From the NCBI GenBank assembly GCA_024195585.1, contig SWBL01000207.1, positions 1-64,000 of the forward strand: a DNA stretch of 64,000 nucleotides, given 5' to 3'. Below, in pieces: positions 10,473-20,600 of this stretch (its first letter is position 1; every line of letters begins with the position of its first letter). This DNA comes from Aureobasidium sp. EXF-3400. Lineage: Eukaryota > Ascomycota > Dothideomycetes > Dothideales > Saccotheciaceae. The notes under the pieces were generated by a model, which did no database searches, had not been told where the DNA came from, and worked only from the letters and a program-made list of their open reading frames with translations. The position numbers and the translations under genes were made by a program.

Positions 10473-11525
10473 ATGCAAGCAGTAGCTCTTATTTTATTAC
10501 TCCGAATACGCAGGCGCAGACGCGAAGAAGCTGCTAGACAAGCTGCCAGAGAAGCTGCCAGAAAAGCTCGACTATCCAGAAAAGTTGAAGTACACGACGC
10601 AATGGCCGAAAGGAAATCGAAACGCCAACGCTTTAGTTTGGGAGGACCAGCTGTGGACACCAGTTTCGAGGACTATCTGACTGGATCGAACAAGCATGTC
10701 TCTTCGGACGAGGAGGAAGACTTTGATCAAGAGAATCTGGATCCAAATGACCGACTAGAAGAAGATCTCGAAAAGTACTTTGGAGATGAATCAGACCCAG
10801 AACCCATCAGACAGGAGTCGAAAAGATATCTGATCAACAAAATCCACATACACCAAAACAACACGGAAAGCAAAACCGCCAAAGACGTGTACTACTTACT
10901 ACACGGCCGTCTAATTCTACCAAATACGCCAGTGGCAATAACACGTCTCCTCCGCGTCCCTGCGATTCTCCTTTTCCATCAACTCTCCGAAGCACTCTAC
11001 GCGGCTTTTGACTGGGGCGGGGATTACTCAAAATACACCTTGGAGCAAAACCCACAGAACGGTTCTGGCAACGAGTTTCCAGACGCAGACAGAGAAATTG
11101 CACATATCAGAGATCTAGATCCAAGCTCACGCCGACGCCCATTCAAAAACCCTTGCACCGATTTCTCCACGGCATTGGATTCTCGAAAAGTGCGTTTGAT
11201 GGATATATGGAACCAGACTCAGATCCCGGAAGTCAAGGCTCTGAAAATGTTCTTCACGTATGATTGTGATGGGGAGAATCCTTGGTATGCAGCAATCACG
11301 TTCATGGGTCTTGCGGACAAAAGCTTGCAAGCTGCTGATCTTGGGATCGACGTCGACGAGGGACAGCAAATCTGGTGTGTTGGTGGGAGTGGGGCGGTTA
11401 TAGGGGAGTATAAGCCGGCTGAAGAGATAGACGAGGGGACTCACAGGCATGAGTGGGATATCGATTTTCATAATGGGGAGTTGGCTGAGGTTAAAGTTCG
11501 TGATGTGTCGTATTATACGCAATAA
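10473..11525 (+). CDS. pRiA4b ORF-3-like domain protein
   Basis: It is one exon of 350 residues from the first in-frame ATG at 10473; starting at ATG 10602 would remove 43 residues. A short hydrophobic run followed by a strongly basic Arg/Ala helix opens the protein. An acidic linker (SSDEEEDFDQENLDP) precedes a domain with PAILLFHQLSEALYAAFDW, YTLEQNP, VKALKMFFTYDCDGENPWY and HEWDIDFHNGE. That layout resembles the pRiA4b ORF-3 family, first named from an Agrobacterium plasmid and present in many fungi. No function is established. Two mini-ORFs (ATG at 10385 and near 10423) precede the start. Confidence 0.65.
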   Translation: MQAVALILLLRIRRRRREEAARQAAREAARKARLSRKVEVHDAMAERKSKRQRFSLGGPAVDTSFEDYLTGSNKHVSSDEEEDFDQENLDPNDRLEEDLEKYFGDESDPEPIRQESKRYLINKIHIHQNNTESKTAKDVYYLLHGRLILPNTPVAITRLLRVPAILLFHQLSEALYAAFDWGGDYSKYTLEQNPQNGSGNEFPDADREIAHIRDLDPSSRRRPFKNPCTDFSTALDSRKVRLMDIWNQTQIPEVKALKMFFTYDCDGENPWYAAITFMGLADKSLQAADLGIDVDEGQQIWCVGGSGAVIGEYKPAEEIDEGTHRHEWDIDFHNGELAEVKVRDVSYYTQ

Positions 11526-11656
11526 TCCTCGCCTACCCAGCGACGGAAACAGGGGAGGTTGATAGACAGAGGTGTTGCCTTGTAAAGTATAGAATACCTG
11601 TATTCACTATCATTGAACATAACTAAAGCTTGAGTATATTACTCCATCCCGAACAT

Positions 11657-12757
11657 TCAGACCATCTTCCATCTCACGTCCCAAATCCTTACACTACCAT
11701 CAGGGAATGCAACTGCAACTTTCGCTCCACAATCACCAAACAGAACCTCAAACGCTGGAGGATCTAATCGAACCCCATTGACATTCCAAGGATCTCTGAC
11801 TCCATCTTCGTGTTCAAGTACCAACAAACAATCTCCACTTTCGACATCCCAAGCCCTAAGACTACATTCTTTCGCACCTGATATCAAGACTCTCCCATCG
11901 TGTGAGAATGCAAGTGTAGAGACTTGTCTCGCGGGATCTGTGAATACTTTGATAGCTTTGCCGTTATTGTTGTCCCATAGTTCTGTCTGGCGGCCTGCGA
12001 TTGTGGCGATGATCTTGCTATCAGGTGAAATTGTGCTCGGGTAGACTTGTCGTCCGTTGGTACCCAGGGTGCTGTGCAGCTGCCAGGTAGATGTATCGTA
12101 AATCTGTATAGTTGTGTATTTATTGCTGGGTATTACTGCATGCTTTCCGTCTGGCGAGAAAGATACCGTGTATCCTACAGTGGTGTGTTCCAGCGTCCAA
12201 GATTGCGTGTTCCAGATACAAACTGTCAATGTGTCTGGGCACCCAGAAACCAACAGCTTACCATCACGAGAGAATGCCACTGTAAAGATCTCTGCTGGGT
12301 ATTGACCTCCCTCACACACTGATGTGATCGACAATGGATGGACTCCCGGATCCAAAAGCGTATGCAGCAGTTCTCCAGTTTCCACCTCCCAAACCCTCAA
12401 CACCTCAGACCCAGTAGCAAGCACCTTACTGTCAGGAGAGAACGCCAGCGATAGCATTCGTTCGTCCTCAACACTGACCATCCGTTCCAATTCTCCTGTT
12501 CTTGCATTCCAGATTCGAGCAATTCCATCGTCAGACGCAGCTGCTATCCATTTACTGTCCGGCGAAAAGGCCATCTCGAAATACATGTCGTCTACATCCT
12601 CAGATGTACTAAGTAGAGAACCGGTTTCCACATTCCAGAGTGAGAGTACTGAATCGTCGTGGGCAGCTAGGGTTTTGCCATCAGGGTTGAAGGATAATCG
12701 TGCTACTTCATCGGTGTGGGCTTTGAGGTTGTGGATTAATGTTGCTGAAGCTTGCAT
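11657..12757 (-). CDS. WD40 repeat protein, single propeller
   Basis: It is one exon of 366 residues made of WD40 repeats from end to end. Typical blades include LKAHTDEVARLSFNPDGKTL, MAFSPDSKWIAAASDDGIAR and LAFSPDSKVLATGSEVLRVW, with later blades ending in VCIWNTQS, LRAWDVES and VRIWDVRW. I count about seven blades, enough for one closed propeller. No NACHT, F-box or other partner domain is fused, unlike the large STAND proteins whose C-terminal WD40 parts look similar. The cellular role is unknown, and it could be a detached STAND sensor domain. Confidence 0.8.
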   Translation of the reverse strand: MQASATLIHNLKAHTDEVARLSFNPDGKTLAAHDDSVLSLWNVETGSLLSTSEDVDDMYFEMAFSPDSKWIAAASDDGIARIWNARTGELERMVSVEDERMLSLAFSPDSKVLATGSEVLRVWEVETGELLHTLLDPGVHPLSITSVCEGGQYPAEIFTVAFSRDGKLLVSGCPDTLTVCIWNTQSWTLEHTTVGYTVSFSPDGKHAVIPSNKYTTIQIYDTSTWQLHSTLGTNGRQVYPSTISPDSKIIATIAGRQTELWDNNNGKAIKVFTDPARQVSTLAFSHDGRVLISGAKECSLRAWDVESGDCLLVLEHEDGVRDPWNVNGVRLDPPAFEVLFGDCGAKVAVAFPDGSVRIWDVRWKMV

Positions 12758-13175
12758 GATGAGAAGGAGCGAGATGCAACAGAAAGGACGTGGAGGGATG
12801 TGACAAGACTAAAAGGTAAGAGCGAATATATCATATACATAGTGAAGCGCCGCGGAGCAAGAATTAGGAGTCATACTAGAACTATACCCAAAGCAGACAC
12901 CGCCAGCCTGCGGGAAACCCACTGAATTCTGCAAAGAAACTTATCTTTCATTCTGTTCACAGAGAAACTAATCTCGATGTCCCCATAAACATTCACGCGA
13001 AGGAGCGACTGGGTCGGGTTTGGCTCAAGAAGTCCTGCTTTCTGGAAAGCTTAAACCTGCCGTATGATCCGCCCAATTTCTGACAACTCGAATGGCACAA
13101 AGTCAGGAATAAGTGTTTTGATATGGTATGATATATCAGTAGTCTGATTATACACACCTCAGTAATGAACCGAGA
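12758..13175. other. Intergenic, no gene seen
   Basis: This holds the upstream region of the WD40 gene and the 3' flank of the MBOAT gene. There is no frame with family similarity and no repeat was noticed. Confidence 0.6.
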
Positions 13176-15244
13176 TCAACACTTCATGTTGATGCCCTTC
13201 CTCTTCTCACTCTCACGAATTTCAAACATGACTTGAACACCGACAAAAAGTGTACCACAAACACCAACAAGGAAAGCCCATCCACCAAGACTGCCTACAA
13301 TGTTGCCGACCATGGCTTTCAGACCATCCACACCAATAGCAAATCCGACAAGGTTGGCTGCCATCATCATGAGAACGTTTCCAGTGGCGCCAACACCACA
13401 GATCCAGCGATAGACGTCCGGACTATCCTTCCACTTCCTGGCTGGGAACAGAAGTGTACAGATGACTTCAGGTAGAACGAACAATGTGATGAGCCAGCCC
13501 CAGATGAGTAGCTTGAGATTGATATCATGCCAGAGTGCGACAAAGGTAAAGACGGCGAGGAAGTTGCCGATAGCGCGTACTTTGCCTTGTCCACTGCCAC
13601 CGATGGGGATGTAGATATATCTGACGATCCAGCGGTTGAAACTTCTGTGCCAGCCACGCCAGAATGCTAGCGCTGAGTAGTTGTCACTCATGCATCGGAC
13701 CATGTTTTCTGGCGGATCGATGCCATCAACGAGTGACCACAATCTGAAGAAGCGCCATGGGATCAACAGCTTCAGCCAGATAATGTGGAGGTTGAAGTAT
13801 CCGAGCATACTCAGTTGCATAGGTGAATAGACCTCCCAAGCCGGTTGAGCTTTGCTGATAGCTACAGCATACAGGAAGTGAAGGCATAACTCCATGGTGA
13901 GTACGCAGACAAGAAAGCGGATTCCATACATCAGGGTACGCTTGGTGTTGATGGATGCAAGCGGGTACCGTGACTGCGAGATGTAGTCGTTGAAAGTCAG
14001 TATGGGCCCTGCGAGGTACAGAGGCGAGTAAAGAGCGTATGCAAGATAGTTGCGGAAGCTAAAGTCCGCTGGTTTAGCAGATACCGAGACTCTGTCACGC
14101 TCTGATAGATTCGAGGGATCGAGTTGTTTCTTCTTCAGGCTGTCAGCTTATGCATACATGTGCAGCGGAAGGTTTGGATCGATATGCAACATACCTCGAT
14201 GGACGAAGGAGCACCCAGACTCCAGTAGTAGTCAAGGTTGAAACTGATCAGGCGAAGCACAGTGATGTTAAAAAGAATTTCCCAGCGTGGTAAAAGGCCG
14301 CCATAGCTATCAATCCAGCCGGCCCATCCAGGTGTCTGGTTGCTTTTCTCGGAAGCACTGGTCTGAGAAGGTAGTATGAGAGAGGCAACCTGAGCAAGAG
14401 GGTAGCCGTGGCACAACTCGTTTGCGAACAAGACTCCAACGTTGAAGATCCATGTGGCGGCTGGTACGTATGATTTAGGAAGCTGAGTAGCCAACTTGTA
14501 GTTGGCGTACAAGATAAGAAGGACTTTTAGTGCGGAGAAACCATGCAATGCAAAGATGAAGATGACAGCAAACATGACATCGAAGGATATTCTGTGCTCC
14601 ATCCTTGCATCTGCAGCTGCAGAAGGGGTCAAGCCTTGTGTGAGTCCTGAAAGCCTGCTGTTGGATGGAGCAGGCTTGGTATACGAGTCGATACGCCAGA
14701 AGGAGTTGTAAGCCTTACGGAGTAATGGATGCAAGATCAGGAGAAGTGTCATGTAAGGGATGTTATCGCGGAAGCCAGCATACTGGGAGTCTGAGTTGTC
14801 CTTGGGAGAAGTTAGACTTGAACCACCTTTTGGAGTCATGCTAGATACATACAACTTTGCGGCCAGGAATCCAGCCGTCTGACAATAGATGGGAATAACG
14901 AGAGTAATTCGGATGAGATTCTACAAAGTCGATTAGTGGAAGAACTTGACTATAAACAACGAGCATCGACCTTGAGAGATATCATAGACAGCTTTGACCA
15001 TGAAAACAGGAATGGTTAGGAAGCAAAGGTAGTAAAAGTAGAACTCTGGAGTATTCCATTTTGATGGCTGTGTGCCTGGCAGGGGTTGACTCTTTCCCGA
15101 TTGAAGTACATCTTGTGCAGGCAGTTTTGAATCTGCTATCGAGTCGTCGGTGGTGAGTTTGTGGGGAGTCTTTGTCGATGAGGTGAAACGGGTGTCTAGA
15201 GTGTCAAGAGAATATAGCTGCTTTAGGAAAGAAAGCGACGACAT
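13176..15244 (-). CDS. GUP1: MBOAT O-acyltransferase, Gup1 type
   Basis: This is an ER membrane-bound O-acyltransferase; yeast Gup1 remodels GPI-anchor lipids. Four exons (15244-14971, 14920-14853, 14800-14195, 14132-13176) give about 634 residues. Family landmarks in order are KWNTPEFYFYYLCFL, ESHPNYSRYSHLLSDGW (restored by intron 1), VDNSDSQYAGFRDNIPYMT (intron 2), QLDPSNLSERDRV (intron 3), YSALAFWRGWHRSFNRW, YIPIGGS, and ALWHDINLKLLIWGW with the MBOAT active-site His. There are many transmembrane segments. Intron 1 has a weak donor, GTCGAT. Introns 2 and 3 both appear to end in AAG rather than CAG or TAG. It is divergent from the Arp4 gene over 245 bp. Confidence 0.9.
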
Positions 15245-15489
15245 TTTGACCCAAGACCCATGAGAATGAGGAGAGTCGTGATGTATCGAGTAGAAGTCTT
15301 GTGTTCTACAATATGGACTTGATGTTTGCAATGAAATGTCAAGAGTCAGGGGTGGTATATGTGGTAATAGAGACCCTTGAACGCGGCGACGCATGTCAAA
15401 AGCTTGGCTTGGCGAGCGCGTGTCAGTGGACGAGCTTCAATTGTCGCAACTCTCGTCCATCGCATTCTACACAACCGGACTTGACAAAG

Positions 15490-17144
15490 ATGAATTCATA
15501 CAACGCACCTGCACCGCAGGAGTATGCCGGAGGTAGGATGCCTCTTCCCGCGATACGGCGACCCTAGGACACCCATTGACGCGCCGCAGATGAGATCAAT
15601 GCTCTGGTCCTCGACCCCGGTTCCTTCACCACTCGCGCCGGCTTTGCTGGAGAGGACACTCCCAAGTCTGTGATTCCCTCCGTCTATGGCTCGATCGCTG
15701 GCGCCGATGCCGACTCGAAATCGCGTTACCTCTTTGGCGAGAATGCCATCCACAACCCCCAATCGCACATGGAGATTCGTAGTCCCTACGACTCGGATGG
15801 TATCGTAGAAGATTGGGACGCTGCCGCGCGACTTTGGGAATACAGCATCACTTCACGCTTGACCGGTGCTCGACCAACATCCGCTGCCAAGAACGGCCTC
15901 AACGACGACAAGAAGGAAGGAGACGAAGCCGAAGATGGTGACGGTGATGTTGCTATGGAGGGCATCGAGGAGCAAGAGAAACCCATGAGCGAACACCCGC
16001 TACTCATGTCAGAGCCTGCTTGGAACCCTGCAAAACATCGCGCTAAGTGCATGGAAATTGCCCTTGAGGACTGGGGTGCTCCTGCTTTCTGGCTAGGCAA
16101 GACTGGTGTTTTGGCAGCGTGAGCCTATTCATCCCAGTACGGCAGATCACACGTCACTGACCGTCAGGTAGATTTGCTTCCGGAAAACCCAATGCTCTTG
16201 TCATCGACATTGGAGCTAGCACGACATCGGTTACTCCTGTGCATGATGGCTTTGTTCTCAAGAAAGGTAGGCTTTCATTCTAAAGTGTCTTGAATACGTT
16301 CAAACGTAGCTAACATGTCTATAGGCATTCAGAAGTCGTCATTGGGCGGCAACTTTGTCTCGGAACAACTGCGTCTGCAATTTTCCAAGATGGATCCCGT
16401 GGTTTCCTTTACGCCTCACTTCATGGTCAAGTCCAAGTCGCCTGTTGACGCTGGCCAAGCTCCCAACGCCACATATGCTAAATTCGATGTTCCGCCGACA
16501 GACTCGTTCAGGAAGAACGAGGAAGAGCGCATCTTCACATCCTTCAAGGAGAGCATGGTGCAAGTATGGCAAGGTCCCGGTAAACTTGACGTGGTAGATG
16601 GCATGGGCAACCACATCAACGTCGACACGATCAAGAGCCTGCCACCACGGCCATTTGAGATGCCAGATGGCTGGAACCAAGTGTTTGGCATTGAGCGCTT
16701 CCGAGTCGCCGAGGGATTGTTCGATGCCAAGGCAGCACTCACTGATGACAGCCACCCTACACCGGATCAGAAGCACACCATCACGTCAATGGTCCAAGCA
16801 GCTCTGTCCGCTGTAGATGTTGAGATCAGGCCAGTGCTATTGAACAACATCGTTCTCACAGGAGGTGGCAGTCTGCTGGATAAGCTCGCAGAACGTCTGC
16901 ACAGTGAGCTCTCGGCACTGTACCCCAACCCTCGCGTCAGAGTGCATGCCAGCAATATTGTGACCGACAGAAAGTACGGATCATGGGTCGGTGGTAGCAT
17001 TCTCGCAAGTTTGGGCACTTTCCACCAGGTAAGCTTTGTTTTAGTTTATGCTATGCAACAAGATACTGACAGAAGCAGATGTGGATCTCCAAGAAGGAAT
17101 ACGAGGAGCACGGTTCTAGCATCATCGAGAAGCGATGCAAATAA
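15490..17144 (+). CDS. ARP4: Actin-related protein 4
   Basis: This is a nuclear actin-related protein shared by NuA4, INO80 and SWR1 complexes. Five exons (15490-15532, 15590-16118, 16172-16266, 16325-17028, 17079-17144) give about 478 residues. The actin fold starts at [40 protein letters not shown] and [19 protein letters not shown] are phosphate-loop regions. [20 protein letters not shown] and [17 protein letters not shown] follow, with the last exon [12 protein letters not shown] giving the actin C-terminus. An acidic insert of about 40 residues ([20 protein letters not shown]) sits in subdomain 2. The first exon is 14 codons, which is easily missed. Confidence 0.93.
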
Positions 17145-17641
17145 TGAGATACGGAAGACAGGCGAAAAGGCGTTTCTCAGGCATACCATAGCAAGTCAAA
17201 AAGGGGGTCACGTTAGGCGGATTGGAGGATACCAGACGGATAGAGAAGCCAGCAAATATCAAATTCATCCAGCAAGGAGAGCATGAAACTCGTTCATTCA
17301 ACGTGTTGTGCTTGAGTAGAGGCAAGTATTGACGAGCTGACTCGAATCATATACCATAAGTGCCAAGACTCGAGTGAGTCGCTAGCGCGAGTTGGATGCG
17401 CGACAGGCAAGCGCGAGCAGCAAAGCTCAAGTGAAGGTCGAATAACTTTTGTTTGTCATTTCAACACACCTTCTCGAACACGCATTACCGCACCGTTATT
17501 CTGCTTCTTCTAGCTTCAGTATCCGACTCGGATCCAGGACCAACACAATAGCCGAAGAATCTCACAAACACCAAGAACTTATGCGCATCGCGCGCGCGCC
17601 TTTCCACCAAGCTTAGAGCTCATTTCTGCACACCACCCATC
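17145..17641. promoter_or_regulatory. Upstream region of the nucleoporin gene
   Basis: This 497-bp stretch combines the 3' flank of ARP4 with the leader of the nucleoporin gene. A GC-alternating run (GCGCGCGCGCC, near 17590) and a pyrimidine-rich, CA-containing leader lie just before the ATG. No other gene was seen. Confidence 0.5.
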
Positions 17642-20600
17642 ATGTCGTGGGGTTTCCAAAACGTCGGAAACGCCGCAAATGCAGGCTCTCAGGTGAATGC
17701 CTTGCCCGACGCTCAGGAGATCTTCCAGGACGCTCTCGGGTTCAAGGACATCGGAGGAGAATCAAAAGTCCGCCTGTCGCAGGCCTGGCCAGAAGACAAA
17801 CAACCCCCAGCCTGGGCTTCGCTGCTGTCCATTGCCTCTGGTAAGGGACTCATCGCCGCTGGAACCTCCGAGTCGGTCATATTGGTCTCGTCCGACACGG
17901 TGCGAAAGACATACTGGGAAGTCGATGCTGCTGGATCCGAGAAGAAGCCCAAGGACATCACCCCCCAGCTCTCACTCGCCGTTCCACAAGTCTCGCATGT
18001 TGCATTTTCGGCTGATGAGAGCTCGCTGGTCATCGCAGCGCAAGAAGGAGGTGGTCTCGCCGTATACGATGTCCACGCACTTCTGCAGGGAAACAAAGAA
18101 TCCGCCTTCCAACTGGCCACCAATGGCATTTCGGTCCGCGCACTCGCACCAAATCCAAGCCCCGACAATGCTCATCTCTTCGCCGTCGTCCTTACCGATG
18201 GTAAACTAATGCTCGCTGACCTTAAGCAACGCTCGTTAATCAACACTGCCAATGGTCCCGTCTTCCGCGAGGGTGTCAGATGTGTCTCTTGGAGTGTCAA
18301 GGGCAAGCAGCTTGTTGCTGGTCTCGAAGATGGCGGTGCCGAGCAATTTGACCCTCAAGGTGCTCTCAAGGCTCAACTTCCGCGACCACCCCAGCTCGAG
18401 CAAGCTGCGCCTATGTCGAGTATAGTCTGGATCGCAAACGATGACTTCCTGGTCATCCACACTCCTGATTCTACGGACGAGGCAGCGGATTCATCCTACC
18501 ACATGTTGCATAGAGAAAAGTCATCCGGAGCTTTCACGTCACAAAAACTTTCGGGAGATCCAGCCTTGCCCGACCTCAGCGCCAAGCGGTTCCCTTCACA
18601 CTTCCTCGTTTCCAGACTGAGGAAGTTCCCACCAAACTTGGAAGACATGCTGATTCTATGCTCCTCTGCTGGCAATGAGGCGGGTGTCATCACCAGTTCC
18701 TCACAACCCCTAGTAGCAGACGCACCTGTCAACACCTACACCGTCGCCAGTTTCGAGAGGGACTCGGCTCGTGCAACCTTCCCGATGAGCATTATGGATG
18801 GCATGTCTGACACGTCTCCTGTTGGTATGGACCTTGATCTTTCCTCAACGGATAAAGTTATGCAGCCCATTCCGGGAGACGACCTTGAGTCTTCAGGCCC
18901 CCTACCAGCACTTATGGTCTTGAACAATGAGGGTCTTCTTTCTACTTGGTGGATTGTGTACAAAGATGCTGTTCGCCAAGGACTCCCCTACTCTGGTCTC
19001 ACATCAGTGGCCTCTACACAGTCACAATCACAGCCTGCACCTTCTACTCCAGCTACACCCGCAACGCCTGCTGCCACAGGCTTTGCAGCCTTCGGCAAAT
19101 CGTCATTCGGACAAGCATCCAAACCTGCATTCGGACAAGCATCTACGCCTGCATTTGGACAAGCTTCTACGCCCGCCTTTGGCAAGCCATCTACACCAGC
19201 CTTCGGACAAGCATCTACACCTGCTTTTGGACAGGCATCCACACCTGCCTTCGGACAAGCATCTACACCAGCATTCGGAAAACCAGCAGCACCTGCCTTT
19301 GGTAAACCATCTACACCTGCATTCGGACAACCCTCGCAACCTGCATTTGGCGCACCCGGTGTACCAGGTATGGGCGCTGCCAGCGCTCTCGGAAACAAGG
19401 CCTCACCATGGGGCCAACCTGCCGCCCAGTCCTCAATTGCGACCCCACCAAAGGGCCAGGTCTTCGGCTCTGCTTTGGGTGGTGCCAGTGGCAACGCAAC
19501 CTTTGGATCGTCTAGCGGGTTGGGAAGCAAAGCACCAGTCTGGGCAACTTCATCGCCCGGCTCGCAGCCTGCTTTCGGTAAGCCTTCAGAATCCGGTGCG
19601 TCTGGCTTTGCAAAGTTCAACGCACCAGCCAAGGACGAAAACAAGCCATCTACATCTCCTTTTGCTGCTATTGGAAACAAAGATCAGAACAAGCCTGCTG
19701 CCTCTCCATTTGCAGCATTTGCTCCCTCAGCATCTACGCCCAACAAGCCCTCACCGCTTTCTTTCGGCTTCGGCAAGCCGAGTAGCGCTGCTCCAACGCC
19801 CGAGAAGCCGGCAGAGGAGACTAAGGAGGAGAGTATGGATGATGAGCCTGCAGAGAAAAGTCAGGATGAGCCTGCTAAGGAGAAGTCTCCAGGCAGTGCT
19901 GTCGAAGCTCCCAAGCCCTCGACAACCTTTGGACAGTCATCCGCAAAGCCACAATCATCCGTACTCGGACAAACACCTGACACGTCAAAGACTTCATCAG
20001 TGTTCGGGTCAACCCCCGACAAGCCTAAAACTTCAAATATGTTCGGACAATCTACCGATAGTCCTAAATCTCCTGCATCAGTCTTCGGACTACCTGCCAA
20101 GCAGACTGGATTCCAGTTTGGTAAGCCCTCTGGAAAACCAGCTTCTCCGCTTAGTAGAGACTCAGACAAGGCCTCCAAGCTACCAACGTTGGGTGGCTTC
20201 AAACTTGGTTCAGGATTCCAGGGAGATGGAAGCGCAAAAGATGACTTGCCGGCTCCTAAGCAAGGTGGAGGATCTATGTTCGGAGCTGGTTTCAGTAACA
20301 TGCTTGGTGAAGCGAGCAAGGAGACAAAAGCAGCTGCACCCATCAAGAAAGAGCCTGGTACCGAGGCCCCGAAGTTGGACGACATCCCATCTCAGCAGGC
20401 TGAAGAGCCCGAAGATGCCCCCCTCCCTCCTGACTTCACATCGTCCAAACCCAAGCAGTCAGTGGAAGAGGACATTCCTCCCATCGCAGGCAGTCCTCCC
20501 ATCGACCTCGGTGATGATGCCGGTCAGCTACCGGCAAGCGACGAGGAAGAAGAGGATGAGGAGGAAGATGGATCGTGGGTTCAGGACGATGGTGAAGAAT

